A stretch of 64,000 nt of DNA from Streptomyces sp. BK208 (GCF_004364245.1 NZ_SOAV01000016.1:62001-126000); one strand, 5' to 3'; numbered from the stretch's first letter, positions 43,189 through 52,454 are shown. The notes: generated from the letters alone by a model not told the origin. Numbers and translations are program-made.

Positions 43189-44426
43189 GCACCGACGCCC
43201 GCGACGTCCAGGACGCCGTACCGCTCGGCGGACCCCGCTTCCAGACCGAACCGGCCCTGCTGTACCGGCAGATGAGGCGCGAGCACGGCGCCGTCACACC
43301 GGTGGTGCTGGACGGCGGCGTACCGGCCTGGCTGGTGCTCGGCTACCGCGAGCTGCACCAGGTGACCGGCGACCCGGTGCTGTTCAGCCGGGACTCGGAC
43401 CTGTGGAACCAGTGGGAGAACATCCCCGACGACTGGCCGCTGCTGCCGATGATCGGCCGCAAGCAGCCGTCGATCCTGTACACGGTCGGGGAGCGGCACC
43501 GCGAGCGCGCCGCGATGATCAGCGACGCGCTGGAGGCCGTCGACCCGCACCTGCTGCGGGCCCACGCCGAGCGGTTCGCCGACGAACTCGTCGACCGGCT
43601 GTGCGCGAAGGGCGAGGCCGACCTCGTCGGCGACTACGCCATGCTGCTGCCGGTGCGGGTGCTGGCCCGCCTGTACGGCTTCTCCGACGAGCAGGGCCCG
43701 GCGCTGGTCACCGCGCTCAACGACATGATCGACGGCAGGGAGCGGGCCCTGGCGGGCCAGACGCACCTCGGCACGTCGATGGCGACGCTGCTGGCCGAAC
43801 GGAAGGCGGCGCCCGCCGACGACGTCGCCTCCCGGATGCTGGCCGACGACAGCGGCTTCAGCGAGGAGGAGATCGCCCAGGACCTGATGGTCATGATGGC
43901 GGCGGGTCACCAGCCGACGGCGGACTGGATCGGCAACTCACTGCGGCTGATGCTGACCGACGACCGCTTCGCCGCCTCCCTCTTCGGCGGCCGCAACAGT
44001 GTCGCCGAGGCCATGAACGAGGTGCTGTGGGAGGACACGCCCACGCAGAACGTGGCCGGCCGCTGGGCCGCGCGGGACACGCAGCTCGGCGGGCGCCGCA
44101 TCCGCGCCGGCGACCTGGTGCTGCTCGGGCTGCAGGGCGCCAACTCGGACCCGCAGGTGCGCACCGACGGCTCCGCGCTCACCGGCGGCAACAACGCGCA
44201 CTTCTCCTTCGGCCACGGAGAGCACCGCTGCCCGTTCCCCGCGCAGGAGGTCGCCGAGGTCATCGCGCGCACCGGCATCGAGGTCGTGCTCGACCGGCTG
44301 CCGGACATCGACCTGGCGGTGCCCGCCGGGTCCCTCACCCGTCGCCCCTCGCCCTGGCTGCGGGGGCTGACCGAGTTGCCCGTGCGGTTCACCCCGACCA
44401 CTGCCCTGGGAGGCACGTCAGCATGA
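43185..44426 (+). CDS. cvnE: Conservon-2 P450 lacking ExxR (CYP157-like)
   Basis: A 413-residue P450-fold protein. The heme Cys is C349 in FGHGEHRCP, but the K-helix motif is E279-V-L-W282 instead of ExxR, and the I-helix reads AAGHQPTAD. This is the CYP157 pattern. GTGA overlaps the GTPase stop. It precedes a canonical P450 with which CYP157 proteins are usually paired in conservons. Confidence 0.9.
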   Translation: MSTDARDVQDAVPLGGPRFQTEPALLYRQMRREHGAVTPVVLDGGVPAWLVLGYRELHQVTGDPVLFSRDSDLWNQWENIPDDWPLLPMIGRKQPSILYTVGERHRERAAMISDALEAVDPHLLRAHAERFADELVDRLCAKGEADLVGDYAMLLPVRVLARLYGFSDEQGPALVTALNDMIDGRERALAGQTHLGTSMATLLAERKAAPADDVASRMLADDSGFSEEEIAQDLMVMMAAGHQPTADWIGNSLRLMLTDDRFAASLFGGRNSVAEAMNEVLWEDTPTQNVAGRWAARDTQLGGRRIRAGDLVLLGLQGANSDPQVRTDGSALTGGNNAHFSFGHGEHRCPFPAQEVAEVIARTGIEVVLDRLPDIDLAVPAGSLTRRPSPWLRGLTELPVRFTPTTALGGTSA

Positions 44427-45643
44427 CGACCGGTACCGAAGAAGCCCGGATCCCGCTGGACCCGTTCGTCACCGACCTGGACGGCGAGGGCGCGCGGCTG
44501 CGCGCGGCCGGGCCGCTGGCCGCCGTGGAACTGCCGGGCGGCGTGCCGGTCTGGGCGGTCACGCACCACGCGGAGGCCAAGGCGCTCCTGACGGACCCCC
44601 GGCTGGTCAAGGACATCGAGGTGTGGGGTGCCTGGCGGCGCGGCGAGATCCCCGCCGACTGGCCGCTGATCGGACTGGCCAACCCGGGCCGCTCGATGCT
44701 CACCGTGGACGGGGCCGAGCACCGCCGGCTGCGCACCCTGGTGGCGCAGGCGCTCACGGCACGCCGGGTGGAGCACATGCGGGGGCGGATCACCGAGCTG
44801 ACCGACCGGCTGCTCGACGAACTGCCCGCGGACGGCGTCGTCGACCTCAAGGCGGCCTTCGCCTACCCGCTGCCCATGTACGTCATCGCCGACCTGATGG
44901 GCATCGACGAGGCGCGGCTGCCCCGCCTGAAGGTGCTGTTCGAGAAGTTCTTCTCGACGCAGACGCCGCCCGAGGAGGTCGTGGCGACCCTCACCGAACT
45001 GGCCTCGGTCATGGGGGAGACGGTCGCCGCGAAGCGCGCGGCGCCCGGTGACGACCTGACGAGCGCGCTGATCCAGGCGTCCGAGAACGGCGACCACCTC
45101 ACCGACGCGGAGATCGTCTCCACCCTCCAGCTCATGGTGGCGGCCGGGCACGAGACGACGATCTCGCTGATCGTCAACGCCGTGGTGAACCTGTCCGCCC
45201 ATCCCGAGCAGCGGGACCTGGTGCTCTCCGGGAAGGCCGACTGGTCCGCCGTGATCGAGGAGACGCTGCGCTTCTCGACGCCGACGTCGCACGTCCTGAT
45301 CCGGTTCGCCACCGAGGACGTGCCGGTGGGCGAGAAGGTGATACCCGCCGGGGACGCGCTGATCGTGTCGTACGGCGCGCTGGGCCGTGACGAGCGGGCG
45401 CACGGTCCGACGGCGGGCTCCTTCGACGTCACGCGCACCTCCGGGAACCGGCACATCTCCTTCGGCCACGGCCCGCACGTGTGCCCGGGCGCCGCCCTGT
45501 CGCGGATGGAGGCCGGCGTGGCCCTCCCGGCGCTCTACGCCCGCTTCCCGCGCCTGGACCTGGCGGTGCCGGTCGCCGAGCTGCGCAACAAGCCGGTGGT
45601 CACGCAGAACGACCTGTTCGAGCTGCCGGTCAGGCTGGCCTGA
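44423..45643 (+). CDS. Conservon-2 second P450 (CYP154-like)
   Basis: A 406-residue P450 with all canonical motifs: I-helix AGHETT (241-246), ExxR at E280-R283 and FGHGPHVCPG with C354. The sequence and position next to a CYP157-type gene point to the CYP154 family. GGAGG precedes the ATG at 44423, which overlaps the previous stop. Substrate unknown; CYP154 enzymes oxidise diverse hydrophobic compounds including steroids and macrolides. Confidence 0.9.
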   Translation: MTTGTEEARIPLDPFVTDLDGEGARLRAAGPLAAVELPGGVPVWAVTHHAEAKALLTDPRLVKDIEVWGAWRRGEIPADWPLIGLANPGRSMLTVDGAEHRRLRTLVAQALTARRVEHMRGRITELTDRLLDELPADGVVDLKAAFAYPLPMYVIADLMGIDEARLPRLKVLFEKFFSTQTPPEEVVATLTELASVMGETVAAKRAAPGDDLTSALIQASENGDHLTDAEIVSTLQLMVAAGHETTISLIVNAVVNLSAHPEQRDLVLSGKADWSAVIEETLRFSTPTSHVLIRFATEDVPVGEKVIPAGDALIVSYGALGRDERAHGPTAGSFDVTRTSGNRHISFGHGPHVCPGAALSRMEAGVALPALYARFPRLDLAVPVAELRNKPVVTQNDLFELPVRLA

Positions 45644-45670
45644 CGGCGACCGGCTTCGGCCGGGTCTCCC

Positions 45671-45703
45671 ACCCGCGGGGCGTTTGCTTCCCTCCCCGCG
45701 GGT
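45671..45703 (+). terminator. Terminator after conservon 2
   Basis: Perfect 10-bp stem ACCCGCGGGG/CCCCGCGGGT with a 13-nt loop, 28 bp after the second P450 stop. Confidence 0.7.
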
Positions 45704-45741
45704 AACTCCGGCATTTCGGACGCCGACCCCCGGGAGTCGCC

Positions 45742-46146
45742 ATGTGGAAGCGCAAGGGCAGAAAGGGCCGTCGGACCGCCGAGCCGGTCCCCGTGGAACT
45801 GTGCGACCTGTGCGCCAGGGTCTTCCCCGAGAACGAGTCCGTGACCGGCTACGTGCCGGACTCCTCCGCGGCGCACGCCGTCAACGAGCACGTCGACGGG
45901 CTCCGGCTCATCACCACGTGCTCGGACGAACACTTCGACGTGATCAAGGAAGGGTACGCGCAGCGGCCCTTCGTGGACGAGGAACTGTGGGCGGCGAAGC
46001 TGACCCGCGTCCTGACCGCCGGGCCGCAGGCCCTCTCCATGGAGCAGCTCGGCTGCCGGACGGGCCTCCAGGAGTCCCAGATACGCGCCGGCATCGCCTG
46101 GCACAACGAGCGTATGCGGGAGGCCCAGCAGCGCTCCGATCCCTGA
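45742..46146 (+). CDS. Conserved small protein with a CxxC motif
   Basis: A 134-residue protein with a basic start, a CDLC pair (about 21-24) and a later TTCSDEH, which together could bind zinc, then an acidic helical C terminus. No domain is recognised and no membrane segment is present. The ATG is preceded by GGGAG at 7 nt. Confidence 0.65.
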   Translation: MWKRKGRKGRRTAEPVPVELCDLCARVFPENESVTGYVPDSSAAHAVNEHVDGLRLITTCSDEHFDVIKEGYAQRPFVDEELWAAKLTRVLTAGPQALSMEQLGCRTGLQESQIRAGIAWHNERMREAQQRSDP

Positions 46147-46169
46147 GGCCGGGACCACCGGCCGCTCCC

Positions 46170-46203
46170 CCGTCCGGCGAGCCCTTGCGGGGCCGCCGGA
46201 CGG
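46170..46203 (+). terminator. Terminator after the CxxC protein
   Basis: Perfect 10-bp stem CCGTCCGGCG/CGCCGGACGG with a 14-nt loop, before the next gene. Confidence 0.6.
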
Positions 46204-46293
46204 GCCGTCCGGGTGCACCGACGTTTGCCCGGGCGGCGGCCGGGTCACTCAGTTCCCCGTCGCGAGCCATCGAAGGACGCCCGAGGAGCACCC

Positions 46294-47097
46294 GTGAACC
46301 GGTTGTGGCGGCCGTTCCACCGTGCGTGGGACTGGCTGGCCGCGTCCGCCCTCGTCCGGCGCGGCCGGGACCTGGAGCTGATGCACCGGGCCATGGGCTT
46401 CGCCACGCTCGCCCTGGTCACTCTGGCGCCGCTGCTGATCGTGGTGGCCGCGGCCGATCCGCTGGGCCGCGGGGGCTTCGCCTCGTGGCTGGCCGACGGG
46501 ATGGGCCTGTCCGGGCGGTCGGCGCGCGTGCTGACCGACATCATCAGCCCACCGACCAAGGTCGTCGGCACGACCAGCGTCTGGGGTGGAATCCTGCTCG
46601 GCGTGTTCGGCGTGTCCTTCGCGGCGAGCGTGCAGAACGGCTACGAGCGCATCTGGGAACTGCCCTCCGGGCCGTGGCACCGCATCTGGCGCCAGATGAC
46701 CTGGGTGATCCTGCTGACCGCCTACCTCTACCAGGAGGTGCAGACGCGGACCGCGCTGCACGGGTCGGCACGGATCGCGCTGTCGACCGCGAGCGGCATC
46801 CTGTTCTTCTGGTGGGGTCAGCACTTCCTGCTCGGCGGCCAGGTCCGCTGGCGCGACCTGCTGCCGGGCGCGCTCGCCACGATGGTGGGCCTGATCGGGC
46901 TGCGCGGCTTCTCGTACCTCTTCTTCACGCCGCTCATCCTCGACAACGCCTTCAGCTACGGCGCGGTCGGCATCGTGCTGGTGGTGGAGTCCTGGCTGAT
47001 CGGGGTCGGGTTCGTCGTCTTCGGCGGCGCGATGGTCGGGCACTGGTTCTGCGAGCACCATTGGTGGGCGCGGAACATCGACCGCAGACCGGACTGA
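46294..47097 (+). CDS. YihY/UPF0761-type membrane protein
   Basis: A 267-residue integral membrane protein with about six helices and the LVTLAPLLIVVAAAD and WVILLTAYLYQEV segments typical of the YihY/virulence factor BrkB-like family. Its role is unknown; it is probably a channel or flippase. GAGGAG precedes the GTG at 46294. A longer frame from 46213 lacks a ribosome site. Confidence 0.83.
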   Translation: MNRLWRPFHRAWDWLAASALVRRGRDLELMHRAMGFATLALVTLAPLLIVVAAADPLGRGGFASWLADGMGLSGRSARVLTDIISPPTKVVGTTSVWGGILLGVFGVSFAASVQNGYERIWELPSGPWHRIWRQMTWVILLTAYLYQEVQTRTALHGSARIALSTASGILFFWWGQHFLLGGQVRWRDLLPGALATMVGLIGLRGFSYLFFTPLILDNAFSYGAVGIVLVVESWLIGVGFVVFGGAMVGHWFCEHHWWARNIDRRPD

Positions 47098-47117
47098 TAC
47101 CGCGACGGCGCCCTCCG

Positions 47118-47147
47118 CCCGGGCCCGGACGGCCGGCCCGGCCCGGG
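47118..47147. terminator. Terminator between convergent genes
   Basis: CCCGGGCC/GGCCCGGG with a 14-nt loop, 20 bp after the YihY stop and flush with the end of the minus-strand SDR remnant. Confidence 0.6.
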
Positions 47148-47303
47148 TCAGCCGGCGCGCCGGCGCAGGCCGCCCGCGAGGGCCGCGGCGGCCACCGCGG
47201 CTCCGCGGGCGCCGAAGGCCCGCGCCGCGGCCCGGCCCATGCCGCCGGTCGCGCCGGTGACGACCTCGGTGCCCTTCGTCCCGCGGTGGCGCGCGCCGCT
47301 CAC
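47148..47303 (-). pseudogene. Short-chain dehydrogenase remnant
   Basis: A 51-residue frame whose GTG overlaps the TPP-enzyme stop (GTGA). Residues 14-33, VVTGATGGMGRAAARAFGAR, are a textbook SDR nucleotide-binding start (TGxxxGxG), but then the frame jumps to a VAAAALAGGLRRR tail and stops. Full SDRs have 240 residues or more with a YxxxK site. I infer an in-frame internal deletion of a once intact SDR. It could still be expressed as a small protein. Confidence 0.6.
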
Positions 47304-49102
47304 TTCTTGCCCCGGCCGGGGAGACGCTCGGCGTACTCGGTGAGCTTCTGACGTACGCCCTTGGTGGCGATGCCGGTGGCCTCCGGGTCGTGCAGCGCGG
47401 CCTTGACGGCCTTCTTGCCCTGGTCCTTCATGATGTGCGGCGGGATCGGCGCGATCTCCGCGTCCACCTTGAACTCCAGGACCACGGGCCGGCCCGCGCC
47501 GAGCGCCTCCTCCCAGGCGGCGCCGACCTTCTTGGGGTCGTCGCAGACGATGCCCTTGAGGCCGAGGAGTTCGGCGTAGGCGGCGTAGGGCACGTCGGGG
47601 ATGACCTGGGACCCGGGGTACTTGGGGTCGCCGGACATGGCCCGCTGCTCCCAGGTCACCTGGTTCAGGTCCTGGTTGTTGAAGATGCAGAAGACGAACG
47701 GGGCCGAGCCGGACAGGCGGTCCAGGTACCGCTTGACGGTGATCATCTCGTTCATGCCGTTCATCTGGAACGCGCCGTCCCCGACGAAGGCGATCACCGG
47801 CCGGTCCGGGTAGGCGAACCGCGCCGCGATGGCGTACGGCGTACCCGGGCCCATGGTGGCGAGGGTGCCGGAGAGCGAGGCCCGCATGCCGTCGCGGAGC
47901 TTGAGGTGGCGGGCCCACCAGTTGGTGCCCGATCCGGAGTCGGCCGTCAGGATGACGTCGTCCGGCAGCCGCGGCGACAGTTCGGCGGCGACGGCCTGGG
48001 GGTTGATGGTCTTGCCGAAGTGCTCGCCCGCCCAGCGGTCGCACAGGTCGTGCCACTCCCGGACGTCCTTCTCGATCTTCTCCCGCCAGCCGCGGTCCTC
48101 CTTGCGCCGGAGCATCGGGACGAGGGCGCGCAGGGTCTCCCTGGCGTCGCCGACGACGTGGGCGTCCATCGGGTAGCGGATGCCGATCATGGGGCCGTCG
48201 ATGTCGATCTCGACGCCGCGCGCCTGGCCCTCCTCCGGCAGCCACTCCGAGTAGGGGAAGCTGCTGCCGACCATGAGCAGGGTGTCGCACCCCTTGATCA
48301 TGTTGTCGCTGGCCTTGCTGCCCAGCAGACCGATGGGCCCGGTGACGTACGGCAGGTCGTCGGGCAGAACCTCGCGGCCGAGCAGCGCCTTGGCGACGCC
48401 CGCGCCGAGCAGTTCGGCGACCTCGATCACCTCGGCCTCCGCGTCGGCGGCGCCCTGGCCGATCAGCATGGCGACCTTCTTGCCCGCGTTGAGCACGTCG
48501 GCGGCCTTGCGCAGCTCGTCGAGGTCGGGCAGCACCCGGGGCCGGCTCCAGCCCACGCTGGAGAAGACGGAGCCGTGCTCCCTGGGCGGGGACGGCTGGG
48601 CCTCCTCCTCCTGGATGTCGTTGGGGATGATGATGGTGGCGACGCCCCGGCTGGTCAGCGCGGTCTTGAAGGCCCGGTCGACGACGTGCCGGGCCTGGCC
48701 CGGGTGCACGATCATCTGGCAGTACTCGGACACGTCCGCGAAGAGCTGGTCGAGGGCGATCTCCTGCTGGTAGTGGCTGCCGAGCGACAGCCGCTTCTGC
48801 TGTCCGACCACCGCCACCACGGGCTGGTGGTCGAGCTTGGCGTCGTACAGCCCGTTGAGCAGGTGCACCGCGCCGGGGCCGGACGTGGCGACGCAACAGC
48901 CCACCTCGCCGGTGAACTTGGCGTGGCCGCAGGCCATGAACGCGGCCGTCTCCTCGTGCCGGGCCTGGATGAACTCCGGTTTCCCCTCCGCCCGGTCGAA
49001 CGCGCCGAGCAGACCGTTGATGCCGTCACCCGGGTAGCCGTAGACCCGCTGTACGCCCCACTCGGACAGGCGCTGGAGCACGTAGTCGGCGACTCGGGTC
49101 AT
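47300..49102 (-). CDS. TPP-dependent pyruvate oxidase/decarboxylase-type enzyme (PoxB-like)
   Basis: A 600-residue TPP enzyme. E50 in ARHEETAAF activates TPP and the Mg/TPP loop is GDGAFQMNGMNE...IFNNQDLNQVTWE. The sequence lies near pyruvate:quinone oxidoreductase and acetolactate synthase-like proteins; it may oxidise pyruvate to acetate at the membrane. Clear FAD residues are not assigned. It ends by overlapping an SDR remnant, suggesting a once co-translated reductase. Confidence 0.85.
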   Translation of the reverse strand: MTRVADYVLQRLSEWGVQRVYGYPGDGINGLLGAFDRAEGKPEFIQARHEETAAFMACGHAKFTGEVGCCVATSGPGAVHLLNGLYDAKLDHQPVVAVVGQQKRLSLGSHYQQEIALDQLFADVSEYCQMIVHPGQARHVVDRAFKTALTSRGVATIIIPNDIQEEEAQPSPPREHGSVFSSVGWSRPRVLPDLDELRKAADVLNAGKKVAMLIGQGAADAEAEVIEVAELLGAGVAKALLGREVLPDDLPYVTGPIGLLGSKASDNMIKGCDTLLMVGSSFPYSEWLPEEGQARGVEIDIDGPMIGIRYPMDAHVVGDARETLRALVPMLRRKEDRGWREKIEKDVREWHDLCDRWAGEHFGKTINPQAVAAELSPRLPDDVILTADSGSGTNWWARHLKLRDGMRASLSGTLATMGPGTPYAIAARFAYPDRPVIAFVGDGAFQMNGMNEMITVKRYLDRLSGSAPFVFCIFNNQDLNQVTWEQRAMSGDPKYPGSQVIPDVPYAAYAELLGLKGIVCDDPKKVGAAWEEALGAGRPVVLEFKVDAEIAPIPPHIMKDQGKKAVKAALHDPEATGIATKGVRQKLTEYAERLPGRGKK

Positions 49103-49204
49103 GAGGCTCTCCCAGGCGTGGGGGGACGACGGTCGGCTTGTGGGGTTACCCTCCGGACCGCCCCCAAACCGGCCGTACGTCCCCTTCGGCCGCTCTCGTG
49201 CCCG

Positions 49205-50272
49205 CTACGCCGGGGGTGGCGCGGTGCTCGCCCGGGTCACCAGCCGCGTCGGCACCAGGGTCGTGCCCCGGTGCGGGCCGGCCTCGCGCATCGTGCGCAG
49301 GACGGCCTGGACGCACAGCCGGCCGACCTCGGCGAAGTCCTGGTGGACGGTGGTCAGCGGGGGCAGGAAGGAACCGGCCTCGGCGATGTCGTCGAAGCCG
49401 ATGACGCTGACGTCCTCCGGCACGCGCCGTCCGTGTTCGTGCAGGGCGCGCAGCAGGCCGAGGGCCATCTGGTCGTTGGCCGCGAAGACGGCGGTGCACT
49501 CCGCGCGGGCGGCGAGTTCCAGGCCGGCCCGGTAGCCGGACTGGGCCGACCAGTCGCCCCGGACGAGCGGCGGCGGGGTGCGGCCGGCCGCGGTCAGGGT
49601 GTGGTGCCAGGCGTCGGCGCGGCGCTGGGCGGCGAAGGAGCCCTCGGGGCCGGCCAGGTGCCACACCGTGTCGTGCCCGAGGTCCAGCAGATGCCGTACG
49701 GCGGTCCGGGAGCCGCCGGCCTGGTCGGTGTCGACGACCGTGTAGTGGTCGCCCGCGTCGGAGTCGACCACGACGACCTGGACGTGCGGCGGCAGGGTCA
49801 GGGAGCCCGCGTCGAGGAGGTGGACCTCCATGATGACGATGACCGCGTCGACGGCCAGCTCCTCCAGCCGGGAGAAGGCTCCGCGCACCTCGTCCTGGGT
49901 GGGGACGGCGACCGGCAGCAGCGTCACCGCGTACCCCTCGCTCGCGGCGGAGGTGGCGATGGCCTCCAGGGTGCGCACGTTGCCCGTGGTGGCCAGCGAG
50001 AAGGTGATGACGCCGATGGTGCGGAACTCCCCGCGCTTGAGGGCCCGGGCCGCGCTGTTGGGCCGGTAGCCCAACTCCTTCATGGCCGCCAGCACCTGAC
50101 GCCGGGTCTCCTCCGTCACGCCCGCGTAGCCGTTGGAGACCCGCGAGACGGTCTGCGAGGAGACCCCCGCCAGCCGGGCCACGTCCGCCATCGACGCCGT
50201 GGGCGTCCGGCCGCCGCGCCGGCGCCGCGGGCCCGCGTCCCGGGCGTCCGCGACTTCCTCAGCCGTCTCCAC
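49205..50272 (-). CDS. LacI family repressor of the galactoside operon
   Basis: A 355-residue LacI regulator: helix-turn-helix (about 28-48, MADVARLAGVSSQTVSRV), hinge, and periplasmic-binding-like ligand domain ending in TTVHQDFAEVGRLCVQAVL. Divergent from the sugar uptake/beta-galactosidase operon, with two identical 16-bp palindromes in the gap; repression relieved by a galactoside is the natural model. The GTG at 50272 is preceded by GGAGG; a longer start has no support. Confidence 0.9.
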   Translation of the reverse strand: METAEEVADARDAGPRRRRGGRTPTASMADVARLAGVSSQTVSRVSNGYAGVTEETRRQVLAAMKELGYRPNSAARALKRGEFRTIGVITFSLATTGNVRTLEAIATSAASEGYAVTLLPVAVPTQDEVRGAFSRLEELAVDAVIVIMEVHLLDAGSLTLPPHVQVVVVDSDAGDHYTVVDTDQAGGSRTAVRHLLDLGHDTVWHLAGPEGSFAAQRRADAWHHTLTAAGRTPPPLVRGDWSAQSGYRAGLELAARAECTAVFAANDQMALGLLRALHEHGRRVPEDVSVIGFDDIAEAGSFLPPLTTVHQDFAEVGRLCVQAVLRTMREAGPHRGTTLVPTRLVTRASTAPPPA

Positions 50273-50364
50273 TGCCCTCCGCCACCTCTCCGCGCCTGTC
50301 GGGCCCCGGCTCCCGAAGGACCCTTGACCGTCGTCCTCGGGGCAGTGTAGACATGCCGCCACCG

Positions 50365-50380
50365 AATGTTTACGTAAACA
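50365..50380. promoter_or_regulatory. LacI operator, site 1
   Basis: ATGTTTACGTAAACAT, a perfect 16-bp palindrome with the central CG typical of LacI-family sites; identical to site 2, centre-to-centre 58 bp. Confidence 0.85.
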
Positions 50381-50422
50381 TAACAGCACTCACCTGCCTC
50401 CCCGCGCTCCTCGCGGTGCGTG

Positions 50423-50438
50423 ATGTTTACGTAAACAT
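50423..50438. promoter_or_regulatory. LacI operator, site 2
   Basis: Second copy of ATGTTTACGTAAACAT, 46 bp before the first permease start. Twin sites suggest looping or side-by-side control of both divergent units. Confidence 0.85.
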
Positions 50439-50483
50439 GACGAGGCTCCAGGACGCTTCGGGACGTGACGAGCGAGGAACGAC

Positions 50484-51410
50484 ATGACGACGCTGCAACC
50501 GCCGGCCGCCGCCGAGCCGCGGCCTGCCCCGCCCCCGGTGCGGCGGGACCGCCGTTCCTGGACCGGGTGGGGCTTCCTCGCTCCCTTCGTGGCCGTCTTC
50601 GCCCTGGTCTTCCTCGCGCCGATCGCCTACTCGCTCTACCTCAGCCTCTTCCGCGACCGGCTCATCGGCGGAACCACCTTCGTCGGCCTCGACAACTACG
50701 GCGAGGCGCTGAGCGACGACCGGTTCTGGGCCTCGCTCGGCCGGGTCTCGCTCTTCCTCGCCGTGCAGGTCCCGGTCATGCTCGGCATCGCGCTCCTGGT
50801 GGCCCTGGCGCTGGACAGCGGACGCCTGTACGGCCGGGACTTCTTCCGCATCTCCGTCTTCCTGCCGTACGCCGTGCCCGCCGTGGTGGCCACCTTGATG
50901 TGGGGCTTCATGTACGGCACCCGCTTCGGTCTGGTCGGCGACATCAGCAGTGCGCTGGGCGTCTCGCTGCCCGACCCGCTCTCCCCCGACCTGGTGCTGG
51001 CGTCCATCGGCAACATCGTGACCTGGGAGTTCACCGGCTACAACATGCTGATCTTCTACGCGGCGCTGCGGGTCGTCCCGCACTCGCTGTACGAGGCGGC
51101 CCAGATCGACGGCGCAGGACAGATCCGCGTGATCACCGCGATCAAGCTCCCGGCCATCCGCGGGGCCCTGGTGATCGCCACGATCTTCTCGGTCATCGGC
51201 AGCTTCCAGCTCTTCAACGAGCCCAGCATCCTGCAGCCCCTGGCGCGCAACGCCATCACCACGGACTACACGCCGAACTCCTACACGTACGCGCTGTCCT
51301 TCAACGGCCGGCAGCAGAACTACTCCGCGACGGTCGCCGTCGTCATGGGCCTGATCACCATGGCCGTCGCCTACGTCGTGCAGCTGCGCGGCATGCGCAA
51401 GGGAGCGTGA
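50484..51410 (+). CDS. Sugar ABC transporter permease 1 (MalF type)
   Basis: A 308-residue permease with six helices and the cytoplasmic EAAxxDGA loop (EAAQIDGAGQIRVITAIKLP, about 203-222). Second component of a CUT1 importer with the next gene and the binding protein. GAGGA precedes the ATG. Confidence 0.9.
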   Translation: MTTLQPPAAAEPRPAPPPVRRDRRSWTGWGFLAPFVAVFALVFLAPIAYSLYLSLFRDRLIGGTTFVGLDNYGEALSDDRFWASLGRVSLFLAVQVPVMLGIALLVALALDSGRLYGRDFFRISVFLPYAVPAVVATLMWGFMYGTRFGLVGDISSALGVSLPDPLSPDLVLASIGNIVTWEFTGYNMLIFYAALRVVPHSLYEAAQIDGAGQIRVITAIKLPAIRGALVIATIFSVIGSFQLFNEPSILQPLARNAITTDYTPNSYTYALSFNGRQQNYSATVAVVMGLITMAVAYVVQLRGMRKGA

Positions 51411-51417
51411 AGCAGCG

Positions 51418-52371
51418 ATGACCAGCCCGGCCGCCACCACCGCCCCGGACCCGTCCGCCCCCGCGCCCTCTCGCACCCCGGGGCCCTCGCCCCGGCTGCG
51501 CGCGTCCCGGCGCCGGCACTCCGCCGACCGGCCCCGGCGCAGCGTGCCGCTGACCCTGCTCACCTCGCTGGTGCTGCTGTACAGCCTGGTGCCGCTGGTC
51601 TGGCTGGCCTTCAGCGCCACCAAGACGCAGGAGGGGCTGTCCCGTTCCTTCGGCCTCTGGTTCGACGGCGACTTCGCGCTGTGGGACAACATCGGCGAGA
51701 CGTTCACCTACGACGGCGGCGTCTTCACCCGCTGGCTGCTGAACACCCTGCTGTACGTGGGGCTCGGCGCGGGCGGCGCGACCTTCCTCGCCGTGCTCGG
51801 CGGCTACGCGCTCGCCAAGTTCCGCTTCCCCGGCCGGCGTGCCGTCTTCGCCGTCGTCATCGGCGCGGTGGCCGTGCCGGGGACGGCGCTGGCGGTGCCG
51901 ACCTTCCTGATGTTCAGCGAGATGGGGCTCACCGACACGCCCTGGGCGGTGATCGTCCCGTCCCTGATCTCGCCGTTCGGCCTCTATCTGATGTGGGTGT
52001 TCGCCACCGAGGCGATCCCGGCCGAGCTGATGGAGGCCGCCCGTATCGACGGGGCGGGCGAGGTCCGCACCTTCTTCCGGGTGGCCCTGCCGCTGCTGGC
52101 ACCCGGCATCGTCACCGTCCTGCTGTTCACCATGGTGGCGACCTGGAACAACTACTTCCTGCCGCTGGTCATGCTCAAGGACCCCGACTGGTATCCGCTG
52201 ACCCTGGGGCTCAACAGCTGGAACCAGCAGGCCGCGACCGCGGGCGGCGAGCCCGTGTTCCACCTCGTCGTCACCGGGTCGCTGATCACCGTCCTGCCGC
52301 TGATCGCCGCGTTCCTGCTGCTCCAGAAGTACTGGCAGTCGGGGCTCGCCGCCGGAAGCGTCAAGGAGTAG
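51418..52371 (+). CDS. Sugar ABC transporter permease 2 (MalG type)
   Basis: A 317-residue permease with six helices and the EAAxxDGA loop (MEAARIDGAGEVRTFFRVALP). Starts 8 bp after the first permease. The N-terminal 40 residues are a Pro/Ala/Arg-rich cytoplasmic tail. The ATPase is not encoded here, as usual for Streptomyces CUT1 systems that share MsiK. Confidence 0.9.
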   Translation: MTSPAATTAPDPSAPAPSRTPGPSPRLRASRRRHSADRPRRSVPLTLLTSLVLLYSLVPLVWLAFSATKTQEGLSRSFGLWFDGDFALWDNIGETFTYDGGVFTRWLLNTLLYVGLGAGGATFLAVLGGYALAKFRFPGRRAVFAVVIGAVAVPGTALAVPTFLMFSEMGLTDTPWAVIVPSLISPFGLYLMWVFATEAIPAELMEAARIDGAGEVRTFFRVALPLLAPGIVTVLLFTMVATWNNYFLPLVMLKDPDWYPLTLGLNSWNQQAATAGGEPVFHLVVTGSLITVLPLIAAFLLLQKYWQSGLAAGSVKE

Positions 52372-52454
52372 CCCCGCCCGCTCCGCCCATCGCCAACGTC
52401 CTCGTCAGCCCGCAACGGTGCCGGTTCCGGCCACGAAGAAGTGGAAGCACGCCC

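Noticed and set aside
46213..46293. Longer start of the YihY protein
   Set aside because: No ribosome site, and the extra residues are Arg/Pro-rich; the GTG at 46294 has GAGGAG.
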